A stretch of DNA of 64,000 nucleotides from JACMOY01 sp038322575 (GTDB taxonomy: Bacteria > Actinomycetota > Actinomycetes > Actinomycetales > Angustibacteraceae): the NCBI GenBank assembly GCA_038322575.1, contig JBBQGB010000008.1, positions 3,654 to 67,653 on the forward strand. The letters run 5' to 3'. Of this stretch, positions 22,821 to 31,825 are shown one piece after another. Under the pieces are notes generated by a model. It was not told the origin of the DNA. It saw nothing but the letters and a program-made list of their open reading frames with translations, and searched no databases. A program made the translations under genes and the position numbers. Every line of letters begins with the position of its first letter. The stretch's first letter is position 1.

Positions 22821-23678
22821 ATGACCGACACCACCACGCACCGCACTACTGCCCGGTTCATGTTGTCGAAAGTCCCGGAGGTGACGGTCTGGTTCTGGGT
22901 GATCAAGGTGCTGTGCACCACGGTGGGTGAGACGTTCGCCGACAACCTGAACACCTCCCTCGGCCTGGGCCTGAGCGGGACGTCGTTGGTGATGGGTGCG
23001 CTGCTGGTGGTCGTGCTGGTGCTGCAGCTGCGGGCGCGCCAGTACGTGCCGGGTCTGTACTGGCTGACTGTGGTCCTGGTCAGCGTGGTCGGCACGCTGA
23101 TCACCGACAACCTGACTGACAACGTGGGAATCTCGCTGGTGACCACGACGGTGGTGTTCTCGGTCGTCCTGGCGCTGGTGTTCGCCGGCTGGTTCGCGAG
23201 CGAGCGCACCCTGTCGATCCACAGCATCCTGACCACGCGCCGTGAGGGCTGGTACTGGATGGCGATCCTGTTCACGTTCGCCCTGGGCACCGCGGCTGGT
23301 GACCTGGTTGCTGAGCGGTTGGCCGTCGGGTACGGCCGTTCGGTGCTCCTCTTCGCCGTCCTGATCGCCCTGCTGGCGGCCGTCCACTACGCGCTGGCGG
23401 CGCGCCGCTCGACCCACGGGATGCGCCACGCCACCAACGCCGTGGTGGCGTTCTGGCTGGTCTACATCCTCACCCGCCCGCTCGGTGCCTCGATCGGTGA
23501 CTTCGTGTCGCAGGCCAAGGCCGACGGCGGCCTCGGGCTCGGCACTACCGTCACCAGCGCGATCTTCCTGGCATCGATCCTGGCGTGCGTGGTGTACCTG
23601 TCGGCCACTCGCGTCGACCGTCCCCAGACCGACGGCGAGGCCTCGTCGGTCGCGCTTCCGGTGGCCGAGCGTCGCTGA
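22821..23678 (+). CDS. COG4705-type polytopic membrane protein
   Basis: A 285-residue membrane protein with about eight helices. Three internally repeated elements recur: KVLCTTVGETFADNL, LVSVVGTLITDNLTD and TRPLGASIGDF (plus ALGTAAGDLVAE). The repeated acidic/polar GE/GD/TD positions inside helices suggest a transporter or ion-binding protein. This fits the uncharacterised COG4705 group often found beside two-component systems. The ATG follows AGGAGA by seven bases. The response regulator and kinase lie directly downstream, probably in the same operon. Confidence 0.78.
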   Translation: MTDTTTHRTTARFMLSKVPEVTVWFWVIKVLCTTVGETFADNLNTSLGLGLSGTSLVMGALLVVVLVLQLRARQYVPGLYWLTVVLVSVVGTLITDNLTDNVGISLVTTTVVFSVVLALVFAGWFASERTLSIHSILTTRREGWYWMAILFTFALGTAAGDLVAERLAVGYGRSVLLFAVLIALLAAVHYALAARRSTHGMRHATNAVVAFWLVYILTRPLGASIGDFVSQAKADGGLGLGTTVTSAIFLASILACVVYLSATRVDRPQTDGEASSVALPVAERR

Positions 23679-23749
23679 CGCCGCGGGAGGTGGCTGCCTC
23701 GGGGGATAGCCGCGTCGCCCCTAGCCGCCAGGGGAGGGACACTGTTACG

Positions 23750-24424
23750 GTGCAGGCGATCCGAGTCCTCGTGGTGGAGGATGACGCCGGACTGCGGTCG
23801 GCGGTCGTTCGGGCCCTGACCGGTGCCGACCTGCAGGCTGACGCCGTCGGCGACGCCGCCACGGCGCTGCAGCACCTGGAGCGCGGCGGCACCGACGTAG
23901 TGGTGCTGGACATCGGGCTGCCCGACGCCGACGGTCGCGACCTGTGCCAGGCCATGCGGGCCCGCGGCCTGGTCGCGCCAGTCCTGTTCCTCACGGCACG
24001 GGGGCACGTCAGTGACGTCCTGTCCGGCTATGCCGCCGGAGGGGACGACTACCTGGCGAAGCCGTTCCACATCGACGAGCTCGTCGCTCGGGTCACCGCA
24101 CTCGGCAGGCGCGCGCCGTCCCCCGGGGCCTCCCCGGCGGGCCCGGTCGTGCCGCACCTGGACCCGGGCTCTCATGCCTTGGTCCTGGGTGGTGAGCAGG
24201 TCCGGCTCACGCCGACGGAGTACCGGATCCTCGCGGTGCTGCTCGGAGCTGGCGACCGCATCGTGCGGCGTCGCGAGCTCACGGCCGCGGCCTGGCCGGC
24301 GGGGGCGCTGGTGAGTCAGAACACGTTGGACCAGTACCTGACCCGGGTACGTCGAAAGCTGGCAGCGGTGCAGGACGGCCCCACCGTTCTCACCGTCCAC
24401 GGCGTCGGTTACCGCGTCGAATGA
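23750..24424 (+). CDS. OmpR/PhoB-family response regulator
   Basis: A 224-residue two-domain regulator. The receiver domain has VVEDD, the phospho-aspartate in VVLDIGLPDADG, LTARG and DDYLAKPF. The C-terminal winged helix has VRLTPTEYRILAVLL and VHGVGYRVE. The GTG start at 23750 is preceded by GGGGAGGG. It pairs with the sensor kinase 30 bases downstream and follows the COG4705 membrane protein, a likely target or partner. Confidence 0.9.
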   Translation: MQAIRVLVVEDDAGLRSAVVRALTGADLQADAVGDAATALQHLERGGTDVVVLDIGLPDADGRDLCQAMRARGLVAPVLFLTARGHVSDVLSGYAAGGDDYLAKPFHIDELVARVTALGRRAPSPGASPAGPVVPHLDPGSHALVLGGEQVRLTPTEYRILAVLLGAGDRIVRRRELTAAAWPAGALVSQNTLDQYLTRVRRKLAAVQDGPTVLTVHGVGYRVE

Positions 24425-24454
24425 GTACCAGATGAGGATCGGAGGCAGGCTCCC

Positions 24455-25792
24455 GTGATGAGCCGTGGCCCGCGTGACCCGGGCAGCCTCAGGCACCGGG
24501 TCGCGCTGACCGCGCTCGTCGTCCTCTCCGTCTGGGTCGCCGTGCTGACCGTGGCGTTCAACCTGGTGGTCGCCTCGAGGTTGCGCGCCCAGGCCGACGA
24601 CGTGCTGCGCTCTCGGGCGGAGGCCGCCGCAGCCACGGTCGAGGTCACCGGGTCCGGCACGGTCAGCATCCGCGACGTCCGCTCTGACGCCGCGATCGAC
24701 GTCGGCACCTGGATCTTCGCCGGAAGTCAGGAGATCGAAGGCCCTCCTGGCGCGGGGAGTGCGTCTGCGCAGGCGGCCACACTGGCCGGGGTCGGCAACC
24801 GCACCGAACAGGTCGGAGGACGGGCAGGTGTGCTCTGGTACGCAGAGCCGGTCCTGCACCGGGGCCGCCAGGTGGCCACAGTGGTGACCTCACTGCCCCT
24901 GGCGCCGTACCGCAGCACCGAAGAGCTGACCCTCGTCGGCAGCGCCGCGTTCGCCGTTCTGCTGCTGGGCGCGGTGTACCTGGCGCTGCGCCTGGCGGTC
25001 GGGCGAGCGCTGCGGCCGGTGAACGAGATGACCCACCAGGCCGCCCGGTGGAGCGAGGACGACGTGGAGCAGCGGTTCGGTGACCAGCGGCTGCCGGCCG
25101 AGCTCGACGACCTGGCCGCGACCTTGGATCGGCTCCTCGACCGGCTGTCCTCGGTGCTCCATCATGAACGGCGGCTCAGCGCCGAGGTGTCCCACGAGCT
25201 CCGCACGCCGCTCGCGCGAGTGCTGGCCGAGGTCGAGCTCCTGCGCACAGACGTCAGCCACCAGCCCGCGGGCCCGGCGCTGGACTCGATCCGTGCCAGC
25301 GTGGTCGAGGCCACCGAGATCCTCGAGACGTTGATGAGCGCCGCGCGCTCGGGCTACGCCGAGGACCCCGGCCGCTGCGAGGTCGCGGGCGCTGTCCGCG
25401 CCGTGATCGCCGCCCGGCGCCAGGACCGGGTTCCGGTACTGGCGCGGACCCCAACCGCGGTCTACGCGGGAGTGGACGCCGCCGTACTGGCCCGAGCACT
25501 GGGTCCGGTGCTCGACAACGCCGTCCGCTACGCCACCTCGCGGGTCGTCGTCACGGTCCTGGCCGTCCGCGGACTGGTGCGGATCGGTGTGGCCGACGAC
25601 GGCCCGGGCTTCGAGGGCGGTGACCTGGTCGCCGTGTTCGAGCCCGGCCACCGTCGATCCGATGACAGCCACCAGGGCGCCGGGCTCGGCCTAGCGCTGT
25701 CACGCAGGCTCATCACCACCTCAGGCGGCACCATCGTCGCTACCAATGACGACACCGGCGCGCGGGTGACCCTGAACCTGCCCGCGGGCTGA
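24455..25792 (+). CDS. Sensor histidine kinase
   Basis: A 445-residue kinase. A first transmembrane helix (about residues 18-40), an extracytoplasmic domain of ~110 residues, and a second helix (about 155-180) are followed by HAMP (ALRPVNEMTHQAARW), the phospho-accepting histidine in SAEVSHELRTPLARV, and a HATPase_c domain (ALGPVLDNAVRYA, VADDGPGFEGGD, GAGLGLALSRRL). The start is GTG at 24455, with an ATG one codon later; GGAGG lies 11 bases upstream. The signal is unknown. No separate ligand domain is recognisable in the sensor region. Confidence 0.9.
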   Translation: MMSRGPRDPGSLRHRVALTALVVLSVWVAVLTVAFNLVVASRLRAQADDVLRSRAEAAAATVEVTGSGTVSIRDVRSDAAIDVGTWIFAGSQEIEGPPGAGSASAQAATLAGVGNRTEQVGGRAGVLWYAEPVLHRGRQVATVVTSLPLAPYRSTEELTLVGSAAFAVLLLGAVYLALRLAVGRALRPVNEMTHQAARWSEDDVEQRFGDQRLPAELDDLAATLDRLLDRLSSVLHHERRLSAEVSHELRTPLARVLAEVELLRTDVSHQPAGPALDSIRASVVEATEILETLMSAARSGYAEDPGRCEVAGAVRAVIAARRQDRVPVLARTPTAVYAGVDAAVLARALGPVLDNAVRYATSRVVVTVLAVRGLVRIGVADDGPGFEGGDLVAVFEPGHRRSDDSHQGAGLGLALSRRLITTSGGTIVATNDDTGARVTLNLPAG

Positions 25793-25855
25793 CTGCCGCT
25801 GCCCCCCAACCTTCGAGACCTCGAACGGCGCGGCGGCCCCCGGTGGGGTCCGCGG

Positions 25856-26650
25856 TCAGGGCACGGCAGGGCCAGCCGTGGCCCTGGCACCGGGAGTGAC
25901 CACGACCGGACACGGGGCGAGCCCGGTGAGGTCGTCACTGACCATGCCGTGCAGCAGCTGGCTGAGCCTGTGGTGGACGTTGCGACCCACGACGATCAGG
26001 TCCGCGCCAGCACTGGCATCCAGCAGACCGTCCAGCGGGCCGCCATGGGTGACCTGCACCTCCGTCGGGGCGGGGCCCACGACCCGCTGTACCCACTGGT
26101 CGATGCGTTCGCGCGCCGCTGCTGCTTGTGTGGGGACCACCCGGCCGGGGTGCAGCACCTCGCGGAACGAGCCGGGGTGAACCTGCCAGACGTAGCAGAC
26201 GACCAGTTTGGAGCGCCGCAGCAACGCCTCCTCCGCGGCCCACCGCAGCGCGGAGTCAGAGGCCGGCGTGCCGCACACCCCGACCACGATGCGGCCCGTC
26301 TGTGGCTGCTCGGTGCGAGGAACAACGACCACAGGGCAGGTGACGTGATCCAGACAGCTGCGGGTCAAGCGGTTGAGGTGCCCGGCGCCGTGGTGCCCAC
26401 CCAGGACGAGTAGTTCTGGGTGAAGGGCAAGGAGGACCGCTTCCGTGGGGCCGTGCACGGCGCAGGACGTTGCTGGCCCGAGGAGGTCCGGCAGGGACCT
26501 CGGGTCGAGGTCGACCGTCAGATCCAGTGGTTCGTTCCAGGCGTGCACGAGTGTGAGCGGCAGCCTTCGCAACGCGGCGGCTGTCGACGCCCATCGGACG
26601 GCCGTTCCGGAAGTGCCGGCGTGGTGCACGCCCACCACCACACCTGCCAT
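25856..26650 (-). CDS. Universal stress protein with two UspA domains
   Basis: A 264-residue tandem UspA protein. Domain 1 (about 1-115) starts GVVVGVHHAGTSGTAVRWA and ends CPVVVVP. Domain 2 (about 120-260) starts RIVVGVCGTPASDSALRWAAEEA and carries ADLIVVGRNVHHRL and CPVVVTPG. The G-2x-G-9x-G(S/T) nucleotide motif is degenerate in both domains (LGGHHGAG and VVGRNVH), so ATP binding is uncertain. Start chosen at 26650 because the sequence further upstream is not UspA-like. Confidence 0.83.
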   Translation of the reverse strand: MAGVVVGVHHAGTSGTAVRWASTAAALRRLPLTLVHAWNEPLDLTVDLDPRSLPDLLGPATSCAVHGPTEAVLLALHPELLVLGGHHGAGHLNRLTRSCLDHVTCPVVVVPRTEQPQTGRIVVGVCGTPASDSALRWAAEEALLRRSKLVVCYVWQVHPGSFREVLHPGRVVPTQAAAARERIDQWVQRVVGPAPTEVQVTHGGPLDGLLDASAGADLIVVGRNVHHRLSQLLHGMVSDDLTGLAPCPVVVTPGARATAGPAVP

Positions 26651-26824
26651 GACCACTCCTGGCCGGCGAGCAACTGATCGCCTGATAGGAGCGTAAGTGG
26701 TGTGGCGCCGCGGAGGAAGGCTCAGCCTCCCCAGCGTCAACCACGACTCGTTCCACGGCCCGGTTGTCGCCACGCGTGACACCACCGCGAGGTGCCCGCG
26801 GATCCTCGGACTGAGACTCCGCGG

Positions 26825-27487
26825 TCAGGTGGGGACCGTGACTCGGGCGCGGCGGTAGAGCCGAGTCGCGGTACAGGTGTGGACCGCGAGGTATGCCAGC
26901 GCGGCGAGGATCAGTAACCAACCGGGCACCCCGCTACCCGTGCTCGTGCAGACCTGTGCGCTGGACGGCGCCTCAGCGCGTGTAATCATCCCGGTGCAGG
27001 CGGTTCCTCTCGCCGTCATGGGTGCAAAGATCCCGACGATCACCACGGCCGGCATCCCGAGGACGGTGTAGACGACCGAGGCCAGGGCCTTGTCGGACCG
27101 GCGCCAGCGTGGCGACATGAACACGAGGATCAGCCCGACGACGAGCAACAGGCCGGCGACGGGCACGGCGATCGCGATGATGACCGACAGGACGAGCATG
27201 GCGAGGGCGGCCGTCTCGCGACGGTTGCCGGGATTGGCAGCCGCGGAACCCCCATGCGCGACAACGCTGCCGACGGCATCGTCCACGAGGTCGGTTGGTG
27301 TGCCGACCCGGTCGACGGCGTTGCGCACGTCGGACTCGGTCGCATCGGTGGCGATGCTTTCGCGCAGGTGTTCGCGCAGGTCGGCAACCAACTCGACGGC
27401 CTGGTCGGCTGGAAGGCGTACCGCGGCCTCATTCTGCAGGCGGGCGAGGAAATCCGTGACAAGGGGGTGTTGCCGGTCGGTCATCAT
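26825..27487 (-). CDS. HAAS-domain membrane protein (DUF1700-like)
   Basis: A 220-residue protein. The N-terminal ~75 residues form a HAAS signalling helix domain (LVTDFLARLQNEAAVRLPADQAVELVADLREHL, with VDRVGTPTDLVDDA). Four hydrophobic helices follow. HAAS proteins typically partner PadR regulators encoded just upstream, as here: the PadR stop and this ATG overlap (ATGA). Two cysteines in the periplasmic loop (TACTG and QVCTS) could form a disulfide. Confidence 0.8.
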   Translation of the reverse strand: MMTDRQHPLVTDFLARLQNEAAVRLPADQAVELVADLREHLRESIATDATESDVRNAVDRVGTPTDLVDDAVGSVVAHGGSAAANPGNRRETAALAMLVLSVIIAIAVPVAGLLLVVGLILVFMSPRWRRSDKALASVVYTVLGMPAVVIVGIFAPMTARGTACTGMITRAEAPSSAQVCTSTGSGVPGWLLILAALAYLAVHTCTATRLYRRARVTVPT

Positions 27488-27825
27488 GACGCGCCCTTCC
27501 CATTGAGGATGAGGTTGACGGAGGTGCTGAACTGCTCCCAGGCCTCCCGGAACGCCTCCACGGCGTCGGCCCCCGCCTGAGTCAAGGAGTAGTAGCGGCG
27601 TGGAGGCCCGGAGTCGGACTCGCGCCAGGTGGTGTTGACCAAGGCGTCCTTGCGCAGCCGTGAGAGCAGGGGGTACATGGTGCCCTCACTGGCGAGCAGA
27701 CCGGCCGTCGACAACTCCATGACCAGGTCGTAGCCATATCGCTCGCCATCAGCCAGTAGCGCCAGCACGCAGTGCTCCAGCGCGCCCCGACGCAGCTGGG
27801 TGAGAGCCGAAGACTCCAGTGCCAT
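27484..27825 (-). CDS. PadR-family transcriptional regulator
   Basis: A 113-residue PadR winged-helix repressor: QLRRGALEHCVLALLADGERYGYDLVMEL, GTMYPLLSRLRKDALV and RRYYSLTQAG. It is the first gene of a two-gene PadR-HAAS unit. The ATG at 27825 is close to an imperfect inverted repeat that may be its own operator. Confidence 0.88.
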   Translation of the reverse strand: MALESSALTQLRRGALEHCVLALLADGERYGYDLVMELSTAGLLASEGTMYPLLSRLRKDALVNTTWRESDSGPPRRYYSLTQAGADAVEAFREAWEQFSTSVNLILNGKGAS

Positions 27826-27830
27826 GCAGT

Positions 27831-27866
27831 GCAAGGTAGCGCTCCCTACCCTGTGGCGCAAGGTAA
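27831..27866 (-). promoter_or_regulatory. Candidate PadR operator/promoter
   Basis: GGTAG-N5-CTACC forms an inverted repeat, and GCAAGGTA occurs twice around it (27830-27837 and 27858-27865). The position just upstream of padR fits autorepression. Not tested. Confidence 0.35.
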
Positions 27867-27999
27867 TCGTTCGTGCGCATCCTCATCGCTGCGGCGCTGC
27901 TGCACGGTGCTGTGGTGGCGCCGACGACCAGATCGATGTCGATCTTGGCCTGGCTGTTCGGAGCCACGGACGCAGCGGTTGGTGCGGCTCGTCGCGATC

Positions 28000-28442
28000 G
28001 ACGTCAGTAGCCGACCACCCGCTGTGGACGACGACGCCCGGCAGGTGGCCGCCACCGGGGCGCTGGCCTTCTCGGCGCCTGGCAGACCGTGTCCTGCGCC
28101 CTGGTCCTCGGCGCGCCTCTGATGCTGGGTCTGGCCCTCACCTCAGTGGTGCGGCAAACGCCCCAGGGGTCCCCGGCGCAGTGGGCTGCCTTCTGCTACC
28201 TCGGCGTCATCAGCATGTTCCTCGGGTTCTTCGCCTGGTACCGGGGGCTGGCCATCGGCCCGATGGCGCAGGTCAGCCAGGTGCAGCTGGTCCAACCCGT
28301 GCTGAGCAACACGTGGGCGGGTCTTCTGCTCGGCGAGACCCTCACGGAGGCAACCATCCTCGGTGGACCGGTCGTCGTCCTCTGCGCCCTGGGTGCCGTG
28401 CGTGTCCGGCTGGGAGGCCACGGCCACCGGCCCGTGGACTGA
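28000..28442 (+). pseudogene. EamA/DMT transporter remnant
   Basis: From 28080 the frame reads WQTVSCALVLGAPLMLGLAL, FCYLGVISMFLGFFAWYRGLAIGP and SNTWAGLLLGETLTEATILGG, the C-terminal EamA repeat of a drug/metabolite transporter. Upstream, VAATGALAFSA lies in a different frame and should run directly into WQTVS, so there is a frameshift at about 28076. The N-terminal EamA half is missing; the region back to 27870 gives only weak matches. Probably a decayed transporter. Confidence 0.6.
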
Positions 28443-28524
28443 ACCCGGCGGCGAACGCCGGCCGAGTCGTGTCGCGACCAGCAGCGCGTCCAGCTGCGGA
28501 TCTCCATCACCAGTTGCGCAGAGC

Positions 28525-28548
28525 CGTATGCATAAAATATTGTGCATG
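28525..28548 (+). promoter_or_regulatory. AT-rich palindrome and -10 in front of the ArsR-type regulator
   Basis: ATGCA-N10-TGCAT brackets TAAAAT, a good -10 hexamer, immediately before the ATG at 28550. The layout fits an autoregulated operator overlapping the promoter, with a very short or absent leader. Confidence 0.45.
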
Positions 28549-28549
28549 C

Positions 28550-29113
28550 ATGACGCTTGGCGAATCCGAGACTGCCGTCCTTCGGGCACTGGGCAGCAAG
28601 GTGCGACAGAGGATCCTCGACCAGCTCGGCAGAGGGCCGGCCACCTCGGCCATGCTGGCGCGGGCGCTGGACTCCAACACCGGCGTCATGTCCTACCAGC
28701 TGCGCGAGCTGGCCAAGGCCGACCTCGTCGAGCGCGACGTGAGCCGAGGTCGAGCCAAGTTCTGGCGCCTCGCGCCGGGCGAGACCCGCTTCCGCGACCC
28801 GCAGGAGTCATCGGCCCCCACGCTGGCACGTTCCGTCATCGACCTTCGGCTGGCGGGGCTGGGCGCATCGGTCGAGGGCTACCTGGGTCGCGACGATCTC
28901 AGCCCGGCTTGGCGCGAGGCCGCTCTGTTCTCGCAGTCCGCCCTCGTGCTCACGTCCGACGAGCTCGCCCAGCTCGGTGAGGCGTATCTCGACCTCGTGC
29001 GGACCTGGGCCGAGGTCGCCCGTGACCGCACCGTCGGTCCCGGCTCGCGCGCCGTCCGGCTGGCCCTGTTCGCCTTCCCCGACGACGACACCGCGTCCCT
29101 ACCGAGAGGATGA
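28550..29113 (+). CDS. ArsR-like winged-helix regulator
   Basis: A 187-residue protein. Residues ~5-75 are an ArsR-type helix-turn-helix (ESETAVLRALGSKVRQRILDQL, then VMSYQLRELAKADLVER and GRAKFWRL). The C-terminal half is helical and without cysteine clusters, so metal sensing by the classic alpha-3 site is unlikely. The ATG at 28550 follows an AT-rich palindrome. Its stop overlaps the downstream hydrolase start (ATGA), so the two are coupled and probably functionally linked. Confidence 0.8.
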   Translation: MTLGESETAVLRALGSKVRQRILDQLGRGPATSAMLARALDSNTGVMSYQLRELAKADLVERDVSRGRAKFWRLAPGETRFRDPQESSAPTLARSVIDLRLAGLGASVEGYLGRDDLSPAWREAALFSQSALVLTSDELAQLGEAYLDLVRTWAEVARDRTVGPGSRAVRLALFAFPDDDTASLPRG

Positions 29114-30603
29114 GCATGGAGCCCTCGAACGTCACGACCTGGATCGGGGAGACGGCCCAAGGGGTCGTCGTCGCCCGGGCCGATGCGGGGCAGGTGCTGG
29201 TCGACAGGCCGTCGCTGCGCAGCTTCCGCGAGCCCGTCCCGGCGACCACCGGGGACGGGGGCCTCGTCGTGGACGGAACGCAGCTGCGCCCGGTCGTCCC
29301 GCTGCCCGGGCGCCTGACCGAGCTGGCCGGGTGGTACGCGGGCGACGGTCGAGCGATCCTGCTCACGCAGATCCCCGAGGCCGACTTCGGCGAGCCCATG
29401 ATCCTGGTGGCCGAGGACGACCGGGTCACCCGTGCGTACGCGCTGGACGATCGGCACCTGCTCACCGAGGACGGCACGACGATCGACGTCACGGACGACT
29501 GTCTGCTCCGGGTGACCAGCGGGGGTCGGGTCGCCACGCTCGCGCGTTCCACGCGCTACCGCGAGCAGGAGGTCAGCTTCATGGTCGAGGGCGTGCGGCT
29601 GGCCGGCACCCTCGTCCTGCCACCGGGGCCGGGACCCCACCCGGCCGCCGTCCTGCTGCACGGCGCAGCCGGTGGTCAACGGGACTTCTGCCGGCTGCAC
29701 GCTGACCCGATCCTGGCCGCCGGGGTGGCGGTCCTGATCTACGACAAGGCCGGCCACGGCCGCTCCGGCGGCGACGAGCCCTCCGTCTTTGGCCAGGCAG
29801 ACGCGGCCGAGGCCGCGATGAGGACGCTCGCCGTCCTTCCCGAGGTCGACGCCGGCCGCATCGGTCTGGCCGGCTTCTCGAACGGGATGTGGGCCGGGCC
29901 GATCGTCGCCGCTCGGCACGGCGCGGCGTTCCTCGCGGGCGTGGGGTCGTCGGGGGTGTCGATGGCCGAGGCGGAGGTGCACCGCCGCACCCAGGTCCTG
30001 CGAGCTGCCGGCGTCGGCCCGGCGACCGTGGCGGCTGCAGGCGACGCCTGGCGCTGCATCTTCACGATCGCGGGCGAGGGGCCCGCGCCGGCTGTCCTGC
30101 AGCAGCTCGGCCGGGCGCTCGACACCGTCAGGGCAGCACCCGACCTCGACCGTTACGAGATCCCCGACTTCGTCCGTGTGAACCCCATGCTCTCCCCCGT
30201 CCCGCCGCTGATGCCGGTCGCCGAGCTCCTCGCCACGCTCGGCGATGGGGTCAACCCCGAGCTGACTCACGACCCGGCCGTCGACTACGCCCGCATCGAC
30301 TGCCCCGTGTTCCTCCAGTACGGCTCGGACGACACCAGCGTCCCGGTCGAGGTCTCCGTCGAGCGGATCGAGCACGCGATGACCGGCACCGAACGGGCGC
30401 CGACGATCCGCGTCTACCCGGGCCTGGAGCACATGCTGAACGTGCTGCCCACCGACCTCACCGGCCTGACGCCAGAGGCCGCCACGTACCAGTACCACCA
30501 CTTCCGCTTCGGCCAGGGCGCCCGGGCCGACCTCACCGCCTGGCTGCTGCACGCAACCGGCAGCGGGACACGTGTCAGGCAAGGCCCTCCAGCCACTCGC
30601 TGA
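29110..30603 (+). CDS. Alpha/beta hydrolase with N-terminal extension
   Basis: A 497-residue protein. The first ~155 residues form a beta-rich domain unlike the hydrolase fold. The alpha/beta hydrolase follows, with oxyanion region LLHGAAGG, the nucleophile S257 in GFSNG, the acid near YGSDDTSVP and the histidine in YPGLEHML. An extra ~100-residue helical cap lies between the nucleophile and the acid. No signal peptide. It resembles BAAT/peptidase S9-like hydrolases with a regulatory N-terminal domain; substrate unknown. Translationally coupled to the ArsR-like regulator. Confidence 0.83.
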   Translation: MSMEPSNVTTWIGETAQGVVVARADAGQVLVDRPSLRSFREPVPATTGDGGLVVDGTQLRPVVPLPGRLTELAGWYAGDGRAILLTQIPEADFGEPMILVAEDDRVTRAYALDDRHLLTEDGTTIDVTDDCLLRVTSGGRVATLARSTRYREQEVSFMVEGVRLAGTLVLPPGPGPHPAAVLLHGAAGGQRDFCRLHADPILAAGVAVLIYDKAGHGRSGGDEPSVFGQADAAEAAMRTLAVLPEVDAGRIGLAGFSNGMWAGPIVAARHGAAFLAGVGSSGVSMAEAEVHRRTQVLRAAGVGPATVAAAGDAWRCIFTIAGEGPAPAVLQQLGRALDTVRAAPDLDRYEIPDFVRVNPMLSPVPPLMPVAELLATLGDGVNPELTHDPAVDYARIDCPVFLQYGSDDTSVPVEVSVERIEHAMTGTERAPTIRVYPGLEHMLNVLPTDLTGLTPEAATYQYHHFRFGQGARADLTAWLLHATGSGTRVRQGPPATR

Positions 30604-30642
30604 CCGTCGCCACCCCGGGCTCGTCGGTCGCGGTGCTCAGGG

Positions 30643-31719
30643 TCAGAGGGCGGCGAGCTCAGCGGCGCTCAGGTCGGCCAGGCCCAGGGTCGCCAGGGTG
30701 CGCGCCCCCTCCGCGCGGAAGTCACGCCCCAGGACGACCGACGCCAGGGTGATCAGTGCCTGCATCGTCGGGGTCTGGACGCCGACCCGAGCGGCCAGGT
30801 CGGTCAGGAAGACCAGCGAGTAGCCGACGTCCTCGGTGAGATAGCGGTTGTCGAGCCGGCTCTGGGCGGCGATCCCGAGGAAGCCCGGGGCGGTGGAGTA
30901 GCCGGTCGAGTAGGTGGCCTCGCTCATGTACCCCTGCACGACCCCGAGGTCGGGTTCGGACAGCACCCGCACCCCGAGCGCCTCGGCGACAGCCAGCCGT
31001 TCGCGGTCCACCGCCTCGATAGCCCTGCCGACGGCCTCGGTGACTCCCTCCTCGTAGAAGAGGAAGGCACCGGCAGCCCGGTCGATGAGGCCGGCGTTGA
31101 GCAGCGTCACGGCGGGGTGGATGACCGGGTTGCCGTTCTGCAGGGTGGTCTGCAGGACGCAGTCACCCGCAGCCACGCCCGGGTAGACGTCCTGGATCAT
31201 CGAGAGCAACCGGCCGGTGCCCGACCGGGGTAGCCCGGCGACGAAGACACCGCCGCCCAGCTTGTGGAAGACGTTGATCCGTCCGGGTCCGATGATCCGG
31301 ACCGCGTACGGCAGCGTGCTGGTCTCGCCCACCGTGATCGTCTGGTCATCCAGCGCCAGGCCGACCGTGCGTCTGAACGTGATGGCACCCGCGCACGACG
31401 CCGGGCAGACCAGCACCGCGTGCCCGGGCACGAGGTGCGGCGCGAGGAGGGCCGCCTGGTGCTCGGTGCTGTACGCGGGGCCGACCAGCACGATCAGCTC
31501 GGTGCCCGCGAGCGCCTCCTCGACGTCGTGACCGGAGTACGCGATCTCGGCGAAGCCCTCGATCCGACCCGTGGCGTGGATCCCACCGGCGGCCGCCACC
31601 TCGGCCACGTGGTCGGGAAAGTGCGGGCTGTCGAAGAGCCGCACGGTGTGTCCGTGCTGCGCGAAGTCGAAGGCGGTCGCGAGACCGCCGTTGCCAGAAC
31701 CGACGACGGTGACGTTCAT
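30643..31719 (-). CDS. NAD/NADP octopine/nopaline dehydrogenase-family protein
   Basis: A 358-residue two-domain dehydrogenase. The N-terminal Rossmann motif is VVGSGNGGLATAFDFAQHGH, and VLVCPASCAGAITFRRTVG continues the domain. The C-terminal helical domain (HPAVTLLNAG, FYEEGVTEAVGRAIEAVDRERLAVAEALGV) is of the opine dehydrogenase type. Members reductively condense an amino acid with a keto acid or act on related opines. The exact substrates cannot be predicted. It is the last accessory gene before menB and ends convergent to the hydrolase gene. Confidence 0.85.
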   Translation of the reverse strand: MNVTVVGSGNGGLATAFDFAQHGHTVRLFDSPHFPDHVAEVAAAGGIHATGRIEGFAEIAYSGHDVEEALAGTELIVLVGPAYSTEHQAALLAPHLVPGHAVLVCPASCAGAITFRRTVGLALDDQTITVGETSTLPYAVRIIGPGRINVFHKLGGGVFVAGLPRSGTGRLLSMIQDVYPGVAAGDCVLQTTLQNGNPVIHPAVTLLNAGLIDRAAGAFLFYEEGVTEAVGRAIEAVDRERLAVAEALGVRVLSEPDLGVVQGYMSEATYSTGYSTAPGFLGIAAQSRLDNRYLTEDVGYSLVFLTDLAARVGVQTPTMQALITLASVVLGRDFRAEGARTLATLGLADLSAAELAAL

Positions 31720-31825
31720 CCTCGTCACCGTAGCTGCCCCCTCGCGCCGCACCCAGGGGTCGACGGGCAGGGGGCCCAGGGGTCCAAGGTCCCGACCCGC
31801 CGGGCCGAGCCTTCTCGTCGTCGGG

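Noticed and set aside
26712..26730. Terminator after the HAAS gene
   Set aside because: Only a five-base AGGCT/AGCCT stem with mismatched flanks; too weak to list.
5929..31720. Integrated prophage or ICE
   Set aside because: No integrase, transposase, phage structural or conjugation gene, attachment-site repeat or tRNA junction was seen.
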